Positions 38,845-48,266 of a stretch of DNA of 64,000 nucleotides are shown here, one piece after another. This DNA is from Aquabacterium sp. GTDB taxonomy: Bacteria > Pseudomonadota > Gammaproteobacteria > Burkholderiales > Burkholderiaceae_C. The translations under genes and the position numbers were made by a program. The notes under the pieces were generated by a model. It saw only the letters and a program-made list of their open reading frames with translations. It ran no database searches and was not told the origin of the DNA. Each line of letters begins with the position of its first letter. Within the stretch, counting starts at the first letter, position 1. The DNA is taken from NCBI GenBank assembly GCA_023266355.1, contig JAHFQM010000002.1, positions 434,001 to 498,000 of the forward strand, given 5' to 3'.

Positions 38845-40680
38845 ATGAACGCCTCTCGCCCGATTCACCCGATTCAACGTGCACTGCTGCTTAGCCTGAC
38901 CACCGTTTCCGCCTTCGTGCTGTCCGCCTGCGGCAGCGTGGTGGAGAACCGTGCCGCCGATGCAGGAAGCTCAGCCCGTGACACCCGCGATGTCCGTGAA
39001 GCCCGCGAGGCGCGTCCGCTTCGCAACTTCGACCCCGACGCCCTGATCCGCCAATCGCCCACAGCCGCTCGGGGCCCTGACCGCAACCTGACCCGCCAGG
39101 ACCCGACCTCCGGCCTGCGCGTGGACATCAACACCCCGATGGCCAACGCCAACCGCCAGGACAGCGCCGCTTCCGCGGAAGCGCTGGACGCCATCGGCAC
39201 CCCGACGGACCCGTTGCGCCCCGACGCCACGCTGAACCTCTCGGACGCCACCGCCACGCAAGACCTCTGGGGCCGCATCCGCAAGGGCTACGCCTTGCCC
39301 GAGTTGCAGTCCGACCTGGTCGCCGACCACGAGCGCTGGTACGCCAGCCGCCCCGATTACGTGCAGCGCATGACCGACCGCGGCAGCCGCTACCTCTTCC
39401 ACGTGGTCGAGGAAATCAACCGCCGCAACATGCCCACCGAGCTGGCCTTGCTGCCCTTCATCGAAAGCGCGTTCAACCCGCAGGCCATGTCTTCGGCGCG
39501 CGCCTCGGGCATGTGGCAGTTCATGCCCGCCACCGGCAAGGACTTCGAACTCAAGCAGAACCTCTTCCGCGACGACCGCCGCGACGTGCTGGCCTCCACC
39601 CGCGCGGCGCTGGACTACCTGCAGCGCCTCAACCGCATGTTCGGCGACTGGCACCTCGCCCTGGCCGCCTACAACTGGGGCGAAGGCAATGTGCAGAAGG
39701 CGATTGCGCGCAACCAGCGCCAGGGCCTGCCCACCGACTACCTCAGCCTCAACATGCCGCCCGAGACGCGCAATTACGTGCCCAAGCTGCACGCCGTGCG
39801 CAACATCGTGATGCAGCCCGAGCGCTTTGGCCTGAGCCTGCCGCCGGTGGAGAACCACCCCTACTTCGTGAGCGTGCCCATCCAGCGCGACATGGACCTG
39901 GCCCTGGCCGCCCGCCTGGCCGGCCTGCCGCAAGACGAGTTCAAAGCGCTCAACCCCTCGCAGAACAAGCCCGTCATCCTGGCCGCAGGCACACCGCAAG
40001 TGCTGCTGCCTTACGACAACGCCAACCTCTTCGTGCAAAGCCTGGGCAAGCACAAAGGCCCGCTGGCGTCCTGGACGGCCTGGCAGGTGCCCAGCACCAT
40101 GCGCCCGGGCGATGCCGCCAAACGGGTCGGCATGAGCGAGACCGGCTTGCGCGAGCTCAACCACATCCCGCCGAAGATGCTGGTCAAGGCGGGCTCGACA
40201 CTGCTGGTGCCCCGCCCCGAACACCGTGAGCAGGACGTCTCCGAGGCCCTGGCCGACAACGCCATGATGGCCCTGGCCCCCGACCTGCCGCCCCTGCGCC
40301 GCGTGAGCTTCAAGGCAGGCAAGCGCGACTCTGTGGCCAGCGTGGCCAAGCGTTACCGCGTGTCGGCCCAACAGGTCGCGCAGTGGAACCGCACCTCGAC
40401 TTCGGCCAGCTTTGGCAAGGGCCAGAGCGTGACCGTGTTCGTGCCTGCGGGCAATGCCGTGGCCGCCAAGTCGGGTGCCCAGACTGGCACCCAGGCGCGC
40501 CGCGCAGAGCCTGCGAACAGCAAGACTGCTTCTGCAGCGGTATCACGCCGCAGTGCCGTTCGTGTGGCCAGTGCCGCACCGGCAGCACGGTCGGCCTCGG
40601 TGTCCCGCAGCAATGGCAACGCCAAGCTGCGCACCGCGCCGGCCCGCAACACGCGCATCCGCGTGGCCAGCGCGCGCTGA
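38845..40680 (+). CDS. mltD: Membrane-bound lytic murein transglycosylase D
   Basis: The 611-residue product has a lipoprotein signal (AFVLSACGS), a region of low complexity, and a lytic transglycosylase domain (about residues 180-310: ELALLPFIESAFNPQAMSS with catalytic Glu, SGMWQFMPATG, AYNWGEGNVQ). After it, two LysM-like repeats bind peptidoglycan (about residues 410-460 and 495-540; SWTAWQVPSTMRPGDAAKRV and DSVASVAKRYRVSAQQVAQW). The tail is rich in Ala, Arg and Ser. It cleaves glycan strands to anhydromuropeptides. It starts 2 bp after gloB and converges on recR with a 2-bp gap. Confidence 0.93.
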   Translation: MNASRPIHPIQRALLLSLTTVSAFVLSACGSVVENRAADAGSSARDTRDVREAREARPLRNFDPDALIRQSPTAARGPDRNLTRQDPTSGLRVDINTPMANANRQDSAASAEALDAIGTPTDPLRPDATLNLSDATATQDLWGRIRKGYALPELQSDLVADHERWYASRPDYVQRMTDRGSRYLFHVVEEINRRNMPTELALLPFIESAFNPQAMSSARASGMWQFMPATGKDFELKQNLFRDDRRDVLASTRAALDYLQRLNRMFGDWHLALAAYNWGEGNVQKAIARNQRQGLPTDYLSLNMPPETRNYVPKLHAVRNIVMQPERFGLSLPPVENHPYFVSVPIQRDMDLALAARLAGLPQDEFKALNPSQNKPVILAAGTPQVLLPYDNANLFVQSLGKHKGPLASWTAWQVPSTMRPGDAAKRVGMSETGLRELNHIPPKMLVKAGSTLLVPRPEHREQDVSEALADNAMMALAPDLPPLRRVSFKAGKRDSVASVAKRYRVSAQQVAQWNRTSTSASFGKGQSVTVFVPAGNAVAAKSGAQTGTQARRAEPANSKTASAAVSRRSAVRVASAAPAARSASVSRSNGNAKLRTAPARNTRIRVASAR

Positions 40681-40682
40681 GC

Positions 40683-41270
40683 TCAGCGGCGGTCCATGAA
40701 CGCATGGGCGATGGTGCCCAGGTCCACGTACTCCAACTCACTGCCCACCGGCACACCGCGCGCCAAGCGCGTGACCTTGAGCCCACGGGCACGGAGTTGC
40801 TCGCTCAGCACATGGGCGGTGGCTTCGCCCTCGGCATGGAAGCTCGTGGCCAGGATGACCTCCTGCACCACGCCATCGCTGGCGCGCTCCAGCAGCGCCG
40901 ACATGCCAATGTCGCGCGGGCCCACGCCGTCCAGCGGGCTGATGCGCCCCATCAAAACGAAATACAAACCGCGGTAGCTGCCGGTGCGCTCCAGCGCCGC
41001 CTGGTCGGCTGGGCTCTCGACCACGCACAGCAACTGTCGCTCACGCGTTTCATCCAGGCAAACCTCGCAGACCGGTTCATGGCTGAAGGTGTAGCAGCGT
41101 GCGCAATGCTTGACCTCCGACACCGCCGTCTCCAGGGCCTGGGCCAGGCGCAGGGCCGAAGGCCGGTCGTGCTGCAACAGGTGGTAGGCCATGCGCTGCG
41201 CCGACTTCTGCCCCACGCCAGGCAGGCAGCGCAGGCTGTCGATGAGGGCGTCGAGTGCGGCGTCGGCCAT
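40683..41270 (-). CDS. recR: Recombination mediator RecR
   Basis: The 195-residue product has the RecR layout: helix-hairpin-helix ([20 protein letters not shown]), a C4 zinc finger ([17 protein letters not shown]) and a Toprim domain ([35 protein letters not shown]). It works with RecF/RecO in loading RecA at gaps. It follows ybaB and dnaX on the minus strand, the classic dnaX-ybaB-recR order, and ends 2 bp from mltD. Confidence 0.96.
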   Translation of the reverse strand: MADAALDALIDSLRCLPGVGQKSAQRMAYHLLQHDRPSALRLAQALETAVSEVKHCARCYTFSHEPVCEVCLDETRERQLLCVVESPADQAALERTGSYRGLYFVLMGRISPLDGVGPRDIGMSALLERASDGVVQEVILATSFHAEGEATAHVLSEQLRARGLKVTRLARGVPVGSELEYVDLGTIAHAFMDRR

Positions 41271-41311
41271 GGTCGTCGGTGTCGTCAGTCGTTCAATCGT
41301 GCCAGACGGCG

Positions 41312-41638
41312 TCAGAACGGCAGCTTCATGCCCGGGGGCATGGGCATGCCGGCGGTCAGGCGGCCCAGCTTCTCCTGGCTGGTCGTCTCGGCGCGGCGGG
41401 CTGCGTCGTTGAAGGCGGCAGCCACCAGGTCTTCCAACATGTCCTTGTCATCGGCCAGCAGGCTGGGGTCGATGGTCACGCGGCGCACCTCGTGCTTGCA
41501 GGTCATCAGCACCTTGACCAAACCCGAACCCGATTGACCCTCGACCTCGATGTGGGCCAGCTCGTCCTGGGCCTTCTTGAGGTTGTCCTGCATCTGCTGG
41601 GCCTGTTTCATCAGGCCGGCAAGTTGTCCTTTGAGCAT
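41312..41638 (-). CDS. ybaB: YbaB/EbfC nucleoid-associated protein
   Basis: The 108-residue product begins [20 protein letters not shown] and contains [20 protein letters not shown] and MEDL-type [13 protein letters not shown], the YbaB/EbfC DNA-binding family. AAAGGA precedes the ATG at 41638; a longer reading from 41680 is not used. It lies between dnaX and recR, as in most bacteria. It is likely a nucleoid-associated protein. Confidence 0.93.
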   Translation of the reverse strand: MLKGQLAGLMKQAQQMQDNLKKAQDELAHIEVEGQSGSGLVKVLMTCKHEVRRVTIDPSLLADDKDMLEDLVAAAFNDAARRAETTSQEKLGRLTAGMPMPPGMKLPF

Positions 41639-41769
41639 GGCTCGTCCTTTCTTGTCTGACTTTGGAAGCTGGGCGCGCACTCAGGCGCGCCACTGGGGTG
41701 GATTGTCGCCGGGAACGCTCGCCAGATGCGGCAAGCGCGGGGTGTGTGGCGAGAAGGGGCAAGCAGGGA

Positions 41770-43860
41770 TCAGATCGGCGTCACCGAGCCCGGCACGATC
41801 CGCGCGCCCGGGTACTGGGCCAACAGACCACGCACCAAGGCATCACCCTCGATCAGGGCCTCGGCCGCGTGCTGCCTGGCCTCGCGCGCAGCCAGGTCGC
41901 GCTGCGCAGGTGTGTTGACCGCGGCACCCTGCGCCACATGGAGCTGCGCCTCGCAGCCCAGAACCTGGGCCAGGGCCTGGGTCAGGCGATCTTTGTGCAT
42001 GTCGCCACAGAGGCTGGCGCGCGGCACCTGCAAATGCCAGATGCTCAGTGCACCTTCTTGCCGCTGTGCCACGCACTGCGACTGCACGGCCAGCTCACGC
42101 ACCAAGGCCGTGATCAAGCCCTGGGCCTGCATCTGCACCACGAGCTCAGCCCAGCGGTCGGACAAGGGGTCCGGTGGCAGTTCGGCCAGCTGGCGCGACA
42201 GCGACAGGGTCGGCGCGCTGCCAGCAGCAGGGCCCGAGCCGGTGCCCACAGCAGCGGCCGGTACAGGTGCCGAGGGCGTGGGTGCATTGAGCGGCGCTGC
42301 CGCGGCCCCATCGCCCCAGCCATCGTCAAAGCCGGGCGGCGGCCCATTCTCCCAAGCCTCGACATGCGCCATGCCAGAAGACGCCGATGCCTCGTCGTCC
42401 ATGTCGGGCGGAGGCACATCCAGGTGCTCTGGCGGGGCGTCGTCCCAAGGGGCCGAAGCGGCTGAACGTGCGCCCTGAGCCGCCACGGACACCACAGCGG
42501 CCGTGGCAGCTTGAGGCACAGCCGGTGTTGCCGCGACGCGCGCACCAAGCCCCGAGCGCGGCAGCTCCGACGGTGCAGGCAATGGCACCGAGGCCGGAGT
42601 CAGCGATGCCCCCGACGGACTCGGCGATCGCGTTTGAGCGGACATGGGCATGGCAGCCCTGCCAGCCTGGGCTGCCCCCGTCACCACACTGCGAGGCTCG
42701 GTGGCTGTGGGGCGTGCCACCGAGCCCTCAGATTTTGGGCTGGCGCCTCCGCCTCCTGGCTTGAAAGCCAACAAGCGCAACAGCAGCATCAACAGGCCAC
42801 TGTATTCATCGGGGGCCAGTGCCAACTCGGCCCGCCCTTGCAGGCAGAGACTGTAGAAGAGCTGGGTTTCGTCCTGGGCCAGCAGCGGCGCCAGTTGCGT
42901 CCAGGTCTGTGCGTCAGGGTCGGTCTCATCGACAGCCTGTGCCATGGCGGGCACGGCTTGCACCACGGCCATGCGCTGCAGGCCCGCGGCCAGATCCTCC
43001 AGCGTGCCGGAGGCCGACAGGCCCAACGCGCGCAAGGCATCGACCGCAGCAACCAGGCCGGCACCATCGCCCGCCGCCACCGCTTCGATGATGCGCTGCA
43101 CGTGCTGGCGGTCCACCGAACCCAGCATGTGCCGCACGGCGTCCTCCTGCAAAGCACCGCCACCGAAGGCGATGGCCTGATCGGCCAGCGACATGGCATC
43201 GCGCATGGACCCGCGCGCCGCACGGGACAGCAGGCGCAAAGCGCCCGGATCGTGGGCGATGCCCTCGTGGTCCAGCACCTGCGCGAGGTGAAGCTGAACG
43301 GTCTGCGCCGCCATGGGCCGCAGGTTGAACTGCAGGCACCGCGACAGCACCGTCACCGGCACCTTCTGCGGGTCGGTCGTGGCCAGCACGAACTTCAGGT
43401 ACTCGGGTGGCTCCTCCAGCGTCTTGAGCATGGCGTTGAAAGCCGTGTTCGAGAGCATGTGCACTTCGTCGATCATGTAGACCTTGAAGCGCCCCACCAC
43501 CGGCTTGTACACCGCTTGCTCCAGCAACTGGGAGATCTCATCGACCCCACGGTTGGACGCGGCATCCAGCTCGACGTAGTCCACGAAGCGGCCTGCGTCG
43601 ATGTCGCGGCAAGGCTGGCATTGGCCGCACGGCGTGGCGGTGATGCCGCCCTGCCCGTCGGGCCCGGTGCAATTCAAGGACTTCGCCAGGATGCGCGACA
43701 CCGTGGTCTTGCCCACGCCACGGGTGCCCGTGAACAGGTAAGCATGGTGAAGGCGCTGCTGCGTGAGCGCGTTGGACAAGGCCTGCACCACATGCCCCTG
43801 GCCCACCATGGCCTCGAAGCTGGCCGGCCGGTATTTCCGCGCGAGAACGGTTGTCGTCAT
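41770..43860 (-). CDS. dnaX: DNA polymerase III subunit gamma/tau
   Basis: The 696-residue clamp-loader subunit has an AAA+ N-terminus: LARKYRPASFEAMVGQ, Walker A GTRGVGKTT, zinc-binding Cys cluster (LNCTG, TPCGQCQPC), DEVHMLS and the arginine-finger region LSRCLQFNLRP. Domain III follows to about residue 370. A long Pro/Ala/Ser-rich linker (about residues 380-560) leads to a C-terminal domain for polymerase and DnaB contacts (LSRQLAELPPDPLSDRWAEL). I see no slippery A-run that would give a shorter gamma form by frameshift. It is first in a dnaX-ybaB-recR minus-strand cluster, with a 131-bp gap before ybaB. Confidence 0.95.
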   Translation of the reverse strand: MTTTVLARKYRPASFEAMVGQGHVVQALSNALTQQRLHHAYLFTGTRGVGKTTVSRILAKSLNCTGPDGQGGITATPCGQCQPCRDIDAGRFVDYVELDAASNRGVDEISQLLEQAVYKPVVGRFKVYMIDEVHMLSNTAFNAMLKTLEEPPEYLKFVLATTDPQKVPVTVLSRCLQFNLRPMAAQTVQLHLAQVLDHEGIAHDPGALRLLSRAARGSMRDAMSLADQAIAFGGGALQEDAVRHMLGSVDRQHVQRIIEAVAAGDGAGLVAAVDALRALGLSASGTLEDLAAGLQRMAVVQAVPAMAQAVDETDPDAQTWTQLAPLLAQDETQLFYSLCLQGRAELALAPDEYSGLLMLLLRLLAFKPGGGGASPKSEGSVARPTATEPRSVVTGAAQAGRAAMPMSAQTRSPSPSGASLTPASVPLPAPSELPRSGLGARVAATPAVPQAATAAVVSVAAQGARSAASAPWDDAPPEHLDVPPPDMDDEASASSGMAHVEAWENGPPPGFDDGWGDGAAAAPLNAPTPSAPVPAAAVGTGSGPAAGSAPTLSLSRQLAELPPDPLSDRWAELVVQMQAQGLITALVRELAVQSQCVAQRQEGALSIWHLQVPRASLCGDMHKDRLTQALAQVLGCEAQLHVAQGAAVNTPAQRDLAAREARQHAAEALIEGDALVRGLLAQYPGARIVPGSVTPI

Positions 43861-43940
43861 GGTGCGATTCTAGGGGCTGGCAGCCCGCATCCCATCCGGT
43901 GCTCAGCGACATGACAGGGCCCGTTCGCGCGATCTCGCAC

Positions 43941-44185
43941 CCCGTTTGATACAATCCGTAGCACCAGGGCTCGGAAAGTCACCCCCCATTTACCCATAAG
44001 TACTACCAGGGTTCGATGCTGGGGCATACAATTTCATTAACGCGGCCAATCCAATACCACGCAATGCAAATCTCTGCACCGTGTCGGACAAAGAGGCCGC
44101 ATACCTTGACAGCCGGTTGACTCGCGCCGTTCCAGGCCCGGAACCCCGAGTGCAGTCTCCGCTTCATTTAACGTGGGCCAGTTGT
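43941..44185 (+). promoter_or_regulatory. Promoter and long leader of the DEAD-box helicase gene
   Basis: An extended -10 (TGATACAAT, 43947-43955) and a second TACAAT at 44027-44032 lie upstream of the helicase ATG at 44186, implying an untranslated leader of about 150-225 nt. The leader is less GC-rich than its surroundings. No small gene is convincing in 43861-44185. Long structured leaders that allow autoregulation are known for some DEAD-box helicase mRNAs; that this is one is inference. Confidence 0.4.
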
Positions 44186-45544
44186 ATGTCGTTTGAAAAT
44201 TTGGGTTTGGTTGAGCCTTTGCTGCGTGCTGTGCATGAGGCTGGCTACCACACCCCCACCCCGATTCAGACGCAGGCCATCCCTGCCGTTTTGACTGGCG
44301 GGGATCTGCTCGCTGGCGCCCAGACAGGCACTGGCAAAACCGCTGGCTTCACCCTGCCCTTGCTGCACCAATTGGCCACCAAGCCAGTGCCAGCTGGACG
44401 CCGTGTGGTGCGCGCCTTGATTTTGACACCCACCCGTGAATTGGCGGCTCAGGTGGAAGAATCTGTTAGGGTGTATGGCAAATATCTGCCACTGAAATCC
44501 ATGGTGATGTTCGGTGGCGTGGGTATGAATCCCCAAATTGACGCATTGCGCCGCGGCATCGATATCCTGGTGGCCACGCCAGGCCGCCTGCTGGACCACC
44601 ACCAGCAAGGCACGCTGGACCTCAGCCATGTTGAGTTTTTCGTGCTGGACGAAGCCGACCGCATGCTGGACATGGGTTTCATCCACGATATCAAGCGCGT
44701 GCTGGGCATACTGCCGGCCAAAAAACAAAGCCTGTTGTTTTCTGCCACGTTCTCTGACGAGATCAAAGTGCTGGCAGAGCGCCTGCTGAATTCGCCCAAG
44801 GTCATCGAGGTCGCGCGGCGCAATGCCACGGCTGACACGGTGGCACAGCGGGTCCACCCGGTGGACCGCGAGCGCAAGAAGGACCTGCTCGCCCACCTGA
44901 TCCAGACGCAGAACTGGCACCAGGTGCTGGTGTTCACGCGCATGAAGCATGGCGCCAACCGCTTGGTCGAGTTCCTGGAGAAGCAAGGCATCACGGCCAT
45001 GGCCATCCACGGCAACAAGAGCCAGAGCGCCCGCACCCGGGCCCTGGCCGATTTCAAATCGGGCGACCTGCAGGTGCTGGTGGCCACCGACATCGCGGCA
45101 CGGGGCATCGACATCGACCAACTGCCGCACGTGGTGAACTTCGAACTGCCCAACGTGCCCGAGGACTACGTGCACCGCATCGGTCGCACGGGCCGGGCGG
45201 GCGCTGAGGGCGAGGCACTGTCCCTGGTCTGCATCGACGAGGAAGGCTTCCTCGCCGACATCGAGAAGCTCATCAAGCGCCCCATTCCCCGCGAGGTGGT
45301 GCCTGGGTTCGAGCCGGACCCGAACGCGCGTCCTGAGCCCATCCAGCTGGGACGCCGCGTGCTGCATGGCAGCGCAGGCGGCCAGCGGCCTTCGTCTTCG
45401 CGAGGCGGCGGCCAAGGCAGTGGTGGCCGCTCAGGTGGCTCAGGTGGTGGTGGTGGCCGTCAAGGTCAGGGGCAGCGACAAGACGACCGCTCCCGCCAGG
45501 CTCAGCCCATCTCCAATGCGCCCCGCCGCGCACGCAGCGGCTGA
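44186..45544 (+). CDS. DEAD-box ATP-dependent RNA helicase (RhlE-like)
   Basis: The 452-residue product has all DEAD-box motifs: Q motif ([11 protein letters not shown]), I AQTGTGKT, Ia [39 protein letters not shown] and [12 protein letters not shown]. The C-terminus is Gly/Ser/Gln/Arg-rich (about residues 390-452), typical of RhlE proteins. The start at 44186 ([16 protein letters not shown]) is chosen over a reading from 44081 that begins in the leader. It probably remodels RNA in ribosome assembly or decay. A bidirectional terminator follows. Confidence 0.93.
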   Translation: MSFENLGLVEPLLRAVHEAGYHTPTPIQTQAIPAVLTGGDLLAGAQTGTGKTAGFTLPLLHQLATKPVPAGRRVVRALILTPTRELAAQVEESVRVYGKYLPLKSMVMFGGVGMNPQIDALRRGIDILVATPGRLLDHHQQGTLDLSHVEFFVLDEADRMLDMGFIHDIKRVLGILPAKKQSLLFSATFSDEIKVLAERLLNSPKVIEVARRNATADTVAQRVHPVDRERKKDLLAHLIQTQNWHQVLVFTRMKHGANRLVEFLEKQGITAMAIHGNKSQSARTRALADFKSGDLQVLVATDIAARGIDIDQLPHVVNFELPNVPEDYVHRIGRTGRAGAEGEALSLVCIDEEGFLADIEKLIKRPIPREVVPGFEPDPNARPEPIQLGRRVLHGSAGGQRPSSSRGGGQGSGGRSGGSGGGGGRQGQGQRQDDRSRQAQPISNAPRRARSG

Positions 45545-45564
45545 GCGCCCTCGGTGCGCACATG

Positions 45565-45592
45565 AAAAAACCCGGCCTAGGCCGGGTTTTTT
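45565..45592. terminator. Bidirectional intrinsic terminator
   Basis: AAAAAACCCGGCC and GGCCGGGTTTTTT (with TA at the centre) make a perfect GC-rich stem with T-runs on both strands. It ends the helicase gene on the plus strand and the small exported-protein gene on the minus strand. Confidence 0.9.
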
Positions 45593-45633
45593 GTTTCAGG
45601 CAGCGCGAGCTCAGCCCGCACAACCTGCACCCA

Positions 45634-45816
45634 TCACTTGGATGCGGCGCTGGCAGCGGCAGCGGCCTTCTTGGCCTTCTTGTGGTGGTGCTTCTTGACA
45701 GCCTTCTTGGCGGGGGCCGAGGCGGCCACGGGGGCCGAGGCAGCGGCGGGCGCGTCAGCAGCGAAAGCGCCAACGGCGAACAGCGAAGTCATCAGGGCTG
45801 CGATCAGTTTTTTCAT
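45634..45816 (-). CDS. Small exported Ala/Lys/His-rich protein
   Basis: The 60-residue product has a clear signal peptide (MKKLIAALMTSLFAVGAFAA, cleavage near AADAP) and a mature chain of Ala/Pro repeats (DAPAAASAPVAASAP) followed by a basic stretch with KKAVKKHHHKKAKK and an Ala/Ser tail. GGAGAGAACC precedes the ATG at 45816. Similar small Ala/Lys-rich exported proteins are common in Burkholderiales; the role is unknown, possibly nucleic-acid, polyanion or metal binding. The longer reading upstream (to 45927) is not supported. Confidence 0.75.
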   Translation of the reverse strand: MKKLIAALMTSLFAVGAFAADAPAAASAPVAASAPAKKAVKKHHHKKAKKAAAAASAASK

Positions 45817-45951
45817 GGTTCTCTCCAAATGGGACGGGTGGTTGCCGTTGAAAGGATTGCATGCCAGGCCTGGTTTCGCAAGCCCGTGTGCCCGTAACGC
45901 CAAGGCACAGATGCGGGTTGACAACACCTCGGCGCTTTCAATTCACCCAGT

Positions 45952-46785
45952 TCAAATGAACAGCCCTTCCCTCAACCATTTGGTGGCCACCCATTTCTCA
46001 CCTTCTGTGACGGGTGCGCCACCATGCAGGGTTTTCGTCTGGGGCGTGGGCAAGGGATAAGCAAAAAACACCGCCGAGCCGGCCACCGCGTGCACGGTGA
46101 CGCCGGCATCGGGGAATGTGGTGGCGCCGCCGGCCGCGGGCGTGTTGAGGTACATCAGCAAGGTGCCCACACGCTGCCCGCCGCGCTGCAATATCGTCGG
46201 CGTGCCAGCGTGGTTCGGGTCGAAATAATCGTAGTGCGGGCGGTATTCGGCACCGGGTGCATAGCGCAGTATCTGGATGCCCTCGCCGTTCTCGACGGGC
46301 CAGTGCAACAGGGCCGCGATGCGCGCTTCGATGCGCGCGCACAACCCGCTCTCGCCGCGGGCGAAAAACATGCCCTGGCTCGTGCGGGCCGCGTTCACCT
46401 CGCTGCCTCCGGTGGCGTTGACCACGGTTTCCGAGCGCGCCAGGCGAGGCTGGGCCTGCGCCATCAACTCGGTGCATTCCTCGGAGGAGAGGAAATCGCT
46501 GAACACCACGATGCGCGGGTGCTGGATCTGCAGCAACACGGTGACATCGCGGTCATGGGCCCGGACCACGTTGGGGTGGCCTGTGGTGACGTCGGGCATG
46601 GGCTTGGCCGCCAGCTTCACGGCGCTGGCGCGGCCCTGTAGCACCTCTTCCATCGCGCCGAGCGCCACGTCTTCTTCCCAGCCGCTGGCGCGCATGGCCG
46701 TCAACACGGACTGGGGGCTGTGGCCCGCTTCCGCCTGGGCGATGATCCAGGCGCGCAATTCGGGGGTGATGTCCTGGGTGCCCAT
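45952..46785 (-). CDS. 2-oxoglutarate/Fe(II) oxygenase (prolyl 4-hydroxylase type)
   Basis: The 277-residue product has a C-terminal 2OG-Fe(II) oxygenase domain (about residues 95-277) with the iron triad: HYDYFD (His-x-Asp) and a distal His in TLHGGAPV, plus Lys in KWVATKWLREG for 2-oxoglutarate. The middle is like P4Hc proteins (FSDFLSSEECTEL; ARTSQGMFFARGE; RYAPGAEYRPHYDY). The N-terminal 60 residues have a helical repeat (AWIIAQAEAGHSPQSVLTAM). The substrate is unknown. It follows yaaA by 5 bp on the minus strand. Confidence 0.9.
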   Translation of the reverse strand: MGTQDITPELRAWIIAQAEAGHSPQSVLTAMRASGWEEDVALGAMEEVLQGRASAVKLAAKPMPDVTTGHPNVVRAHDRDVTVLLQIQHPRIVVFSDFLSSEECTELMAQAQPRLARSETVVNATGGSEVNAARTSQGMFFARGESGLCARIEARIAALLHWPVENGEGIQILRYAPGAEYRPHYDYFDPNHAGTPTILQRGGQRVGTLLMYLNTPAAGGATTFPDAGVTVHAVAGSAVFFAYPLPTPQTKTLHGGAPVTEGEKWVATKWLREGLFI

Positions 46786-46790
46786 GGCCG

Positions 46791-47573
46791 TCAGGTTGCC
46801 GAGCTCAGCCGGCGGCGGAACACCAGGCGATCGGGCTCTGACGCCGCCGCGTCATGGGCATAGCCCTCGGCATCGAAACTCAGCAGGGCCTTGAGCGTCT
46901 TGGCGCGGTGCTGGATGGCGTGGCGGGCCATCAGGCCGCGCGCACGCTTGGCATGGAAGCTGATGATCTTCCACTGGCCGTTCTTCCAGTCTTCGAAAAC
47001 ACACTCGACCACCCGGGCCTTCAGGGCCTTGCGCTTGACGGACTTGAAGTACTCCTGCGAGGCCAGGTTGACGACGAGGTCGCTGCCCTGCTCGGCCAGG
47101 CGCTGGTTCAGGTGCTCGGCCAGGCGGTCGCCCCACCAGGCGTAGAGGTCCTTGCCGCGCGGGTTGGCCAGCTTGGTGCCCATCTCCAGGCGGTAGGGCT
47201 GCATCCAGTCCAGCGGCCGCAGGAGGCCGTACAGGCCGCTGAGGATGCCGACGTGCTCTTGCGCCCAGTCCAGGTCGGATGGCTTGAGGCTGGCTGCGTC
47301 CAGGCCTTCATACACATCTCCGTTGAAGGCCAGCACCGCCTGCTTGCTGTTGGCTGCCGTGAATGTCGGCTGCCAGGCGGCGTAGCGGGCCACGTTGAGG
47401 GTGGACAGCGCATCGCTGAGGTCCATGAGCGAGGCCAATTGCGCCGGCGTGTAGGGCTTGAGGACCTCGATGAGCGCGGCCGATTCGCCGATGAACTGCG
47501 GCAGGGTGTGGTGGTCGGTCGTGGCGGGGGTGTCGTAGTCCAGGCTCTTGGCCGGGGACAGCAGGATCAGCAT
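46791..47573 (-). CDS. yaaA: Peroxide stress protein YaaA
   Basis: The 260-residue product matches the YaaA (DUF328) family: [16 protein letters not shown] at the start, [49 protein letters not shown] and [15 protein letters not shown]. In E. coli, YaaA lowers free iron damage under peroxide stress and belongs to the OxyR regulon. Here it is 39 bp downstream of a peroxiredoxin gene in the same direction, a context consistent with oxidative stress defence. Confidence 0.94.
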   Translation of the reverse strand: MLILLSPAKSLDYDTPATTDHHTLPQFIGESAALIEVLKPYTPAQLASLMDLSDALSTLNVARYAAWQPTFTAANSKQAVLAFNGDVYEGLDAASLKPSDLDWAQEHVGILSGLYGLLRPLDWMQPYRLEMGTKLANPRGKDLYAWWGDRLAEHLNQRLAEQGSDLVVNLASQEYFKSVKRKALKARVVECVFEDWKNGQWKIISFHAKRARGLMARHAIQHRAKTLKALLSFDAEGYAHDAAASEPDRLVFRRRLSSAT

Positions 47574-47612
47574 GGGCGCTCTCAGAAACGTTGGCGGGTT
47601 CAGGCGGGAGGT

Positions 47613-48161
47613 TCAGAGCGTCGGGCCACCCACGTCACGCCGGCAGGCACACGGCGCATCGGTTTGCAAGGCATCGAGCACGCGCAGGACTTCGTCCGGG
47701 TTGCGCCCGACCAGCAGGCTGTTGGCGGACACGTGGCGGATGACGTTGTCGGGATCGACGATGAAGGTGGCGCGCAGGGCGATGCCAGTGGCGCGGTCGC
47801 GCACGCCGAGCTGGTCGACCAAGGCGCCGGCCTCATCGGCGAACGCATGGTGGCCGGGCTGGTCCAGCGCGGGCGTCTCGCGGCGCCAGCCGAGCTTGGA
47901 GTGTTCGTTGTCGGTGGAGCCGCCCAGCAGCACGGCGTTGTGGTCAGAAAAGGCCTTGGCCAGGGCGGCGAAGGCCTCGACCTCGCTGCCGCACACCGAG
48001 GTGAAATCCTTGGGGTAGAAGTAAATCACCTTCCACTTGCCGGGAAAGCTGGCCTCGGTGAGGTCCTCGAAGGCCGACTGGCCATGTTCTTCGGGGTGCT
48101 TGAAACCTGGCTTGACGCCCACAACTTTGAACGGTTCCAGCTTGTCACCAACGGTTTTCAT
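47613..48161 (-). CDS. AhpC/Prx-type peroxiredoxin
   Basis: The 182-residue product has a peroxiredoxin fold: YFYPKDFTSVCGSEVEAFAAL, where the peroxidatic Cys replaces the usual VCP motif by VCG, then GGSTDNEHSKLGWRRE and ATFIVDPDNVIRHVSANSL. The C-terminal APCACRRDVGG has two Cys that may be resolving. GGAGG precedes the ATG at 48161. The gene can be read in one frame much further upstream (to 50309), but that lies antisense to two real genes. It is divergent from the gamma-CA gene with a 105-bp gap that contains a hairpin, and yaaA follows. Confidence 0.9.
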   Translation of the reverse strand: MKTVGDKLEPFKVVGVKPGFKHPEEHGQSAFEDLTEASFPGKWKVIYFYPKDFTSVCGSEVEAFAALAKAFSDHNAVLLGGSTDNEHSKLGWRRETPALDQPGHHAFADEAGALVDQLGVRDRATGIALRATFIVDPDNVIRHVSANSLLVGRNPDEVLRVLDALQTDAPCACRRDVGGPTL

Positions 48162-48176
48162 CTGCGCCTCCGGCCC

Positions 48177-48195
48177 GGGGTATTTTCCATACCCC
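48177..48195. promoter_or_regulatory. Inverted repeat in the peroxiredoxin leader
   Basis: GGGGTAT (48177-48183) and ATACCCC (48189-48195) form a perfect 7-bp inverted repeat with a 5-nt centre, directly upstream of the peroxiredoxin ribosome-binding site. It may be an RNA hairpin in the leader or an operator in this divergent promoter region. TAGAAT at 48218 is a possible -10 for the gamma-CA gene. Confidence 0.4.
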
Positions 48196-48266
48196 TTCAT
48201 CATAGATGTCTGCCCCCTAGAATTCACCCCTCCACCGCTCAAGCACCGCATTCGCGGCCCACGACC

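Noticed and set aside
41770..43860. Programmed frameshift in dnaX giving a gamma form
   Set aside because: No A-rich slippery heptamer with a following hairpin is visible; the long frame reads through to a normal tau-like C-terminus.
43861..44185. Helicase start at 44081
   Set aside because: The extra 35 residues are not like RhlE proteins and lie in the leader; family alignment favours MSFENLGL at 44186.
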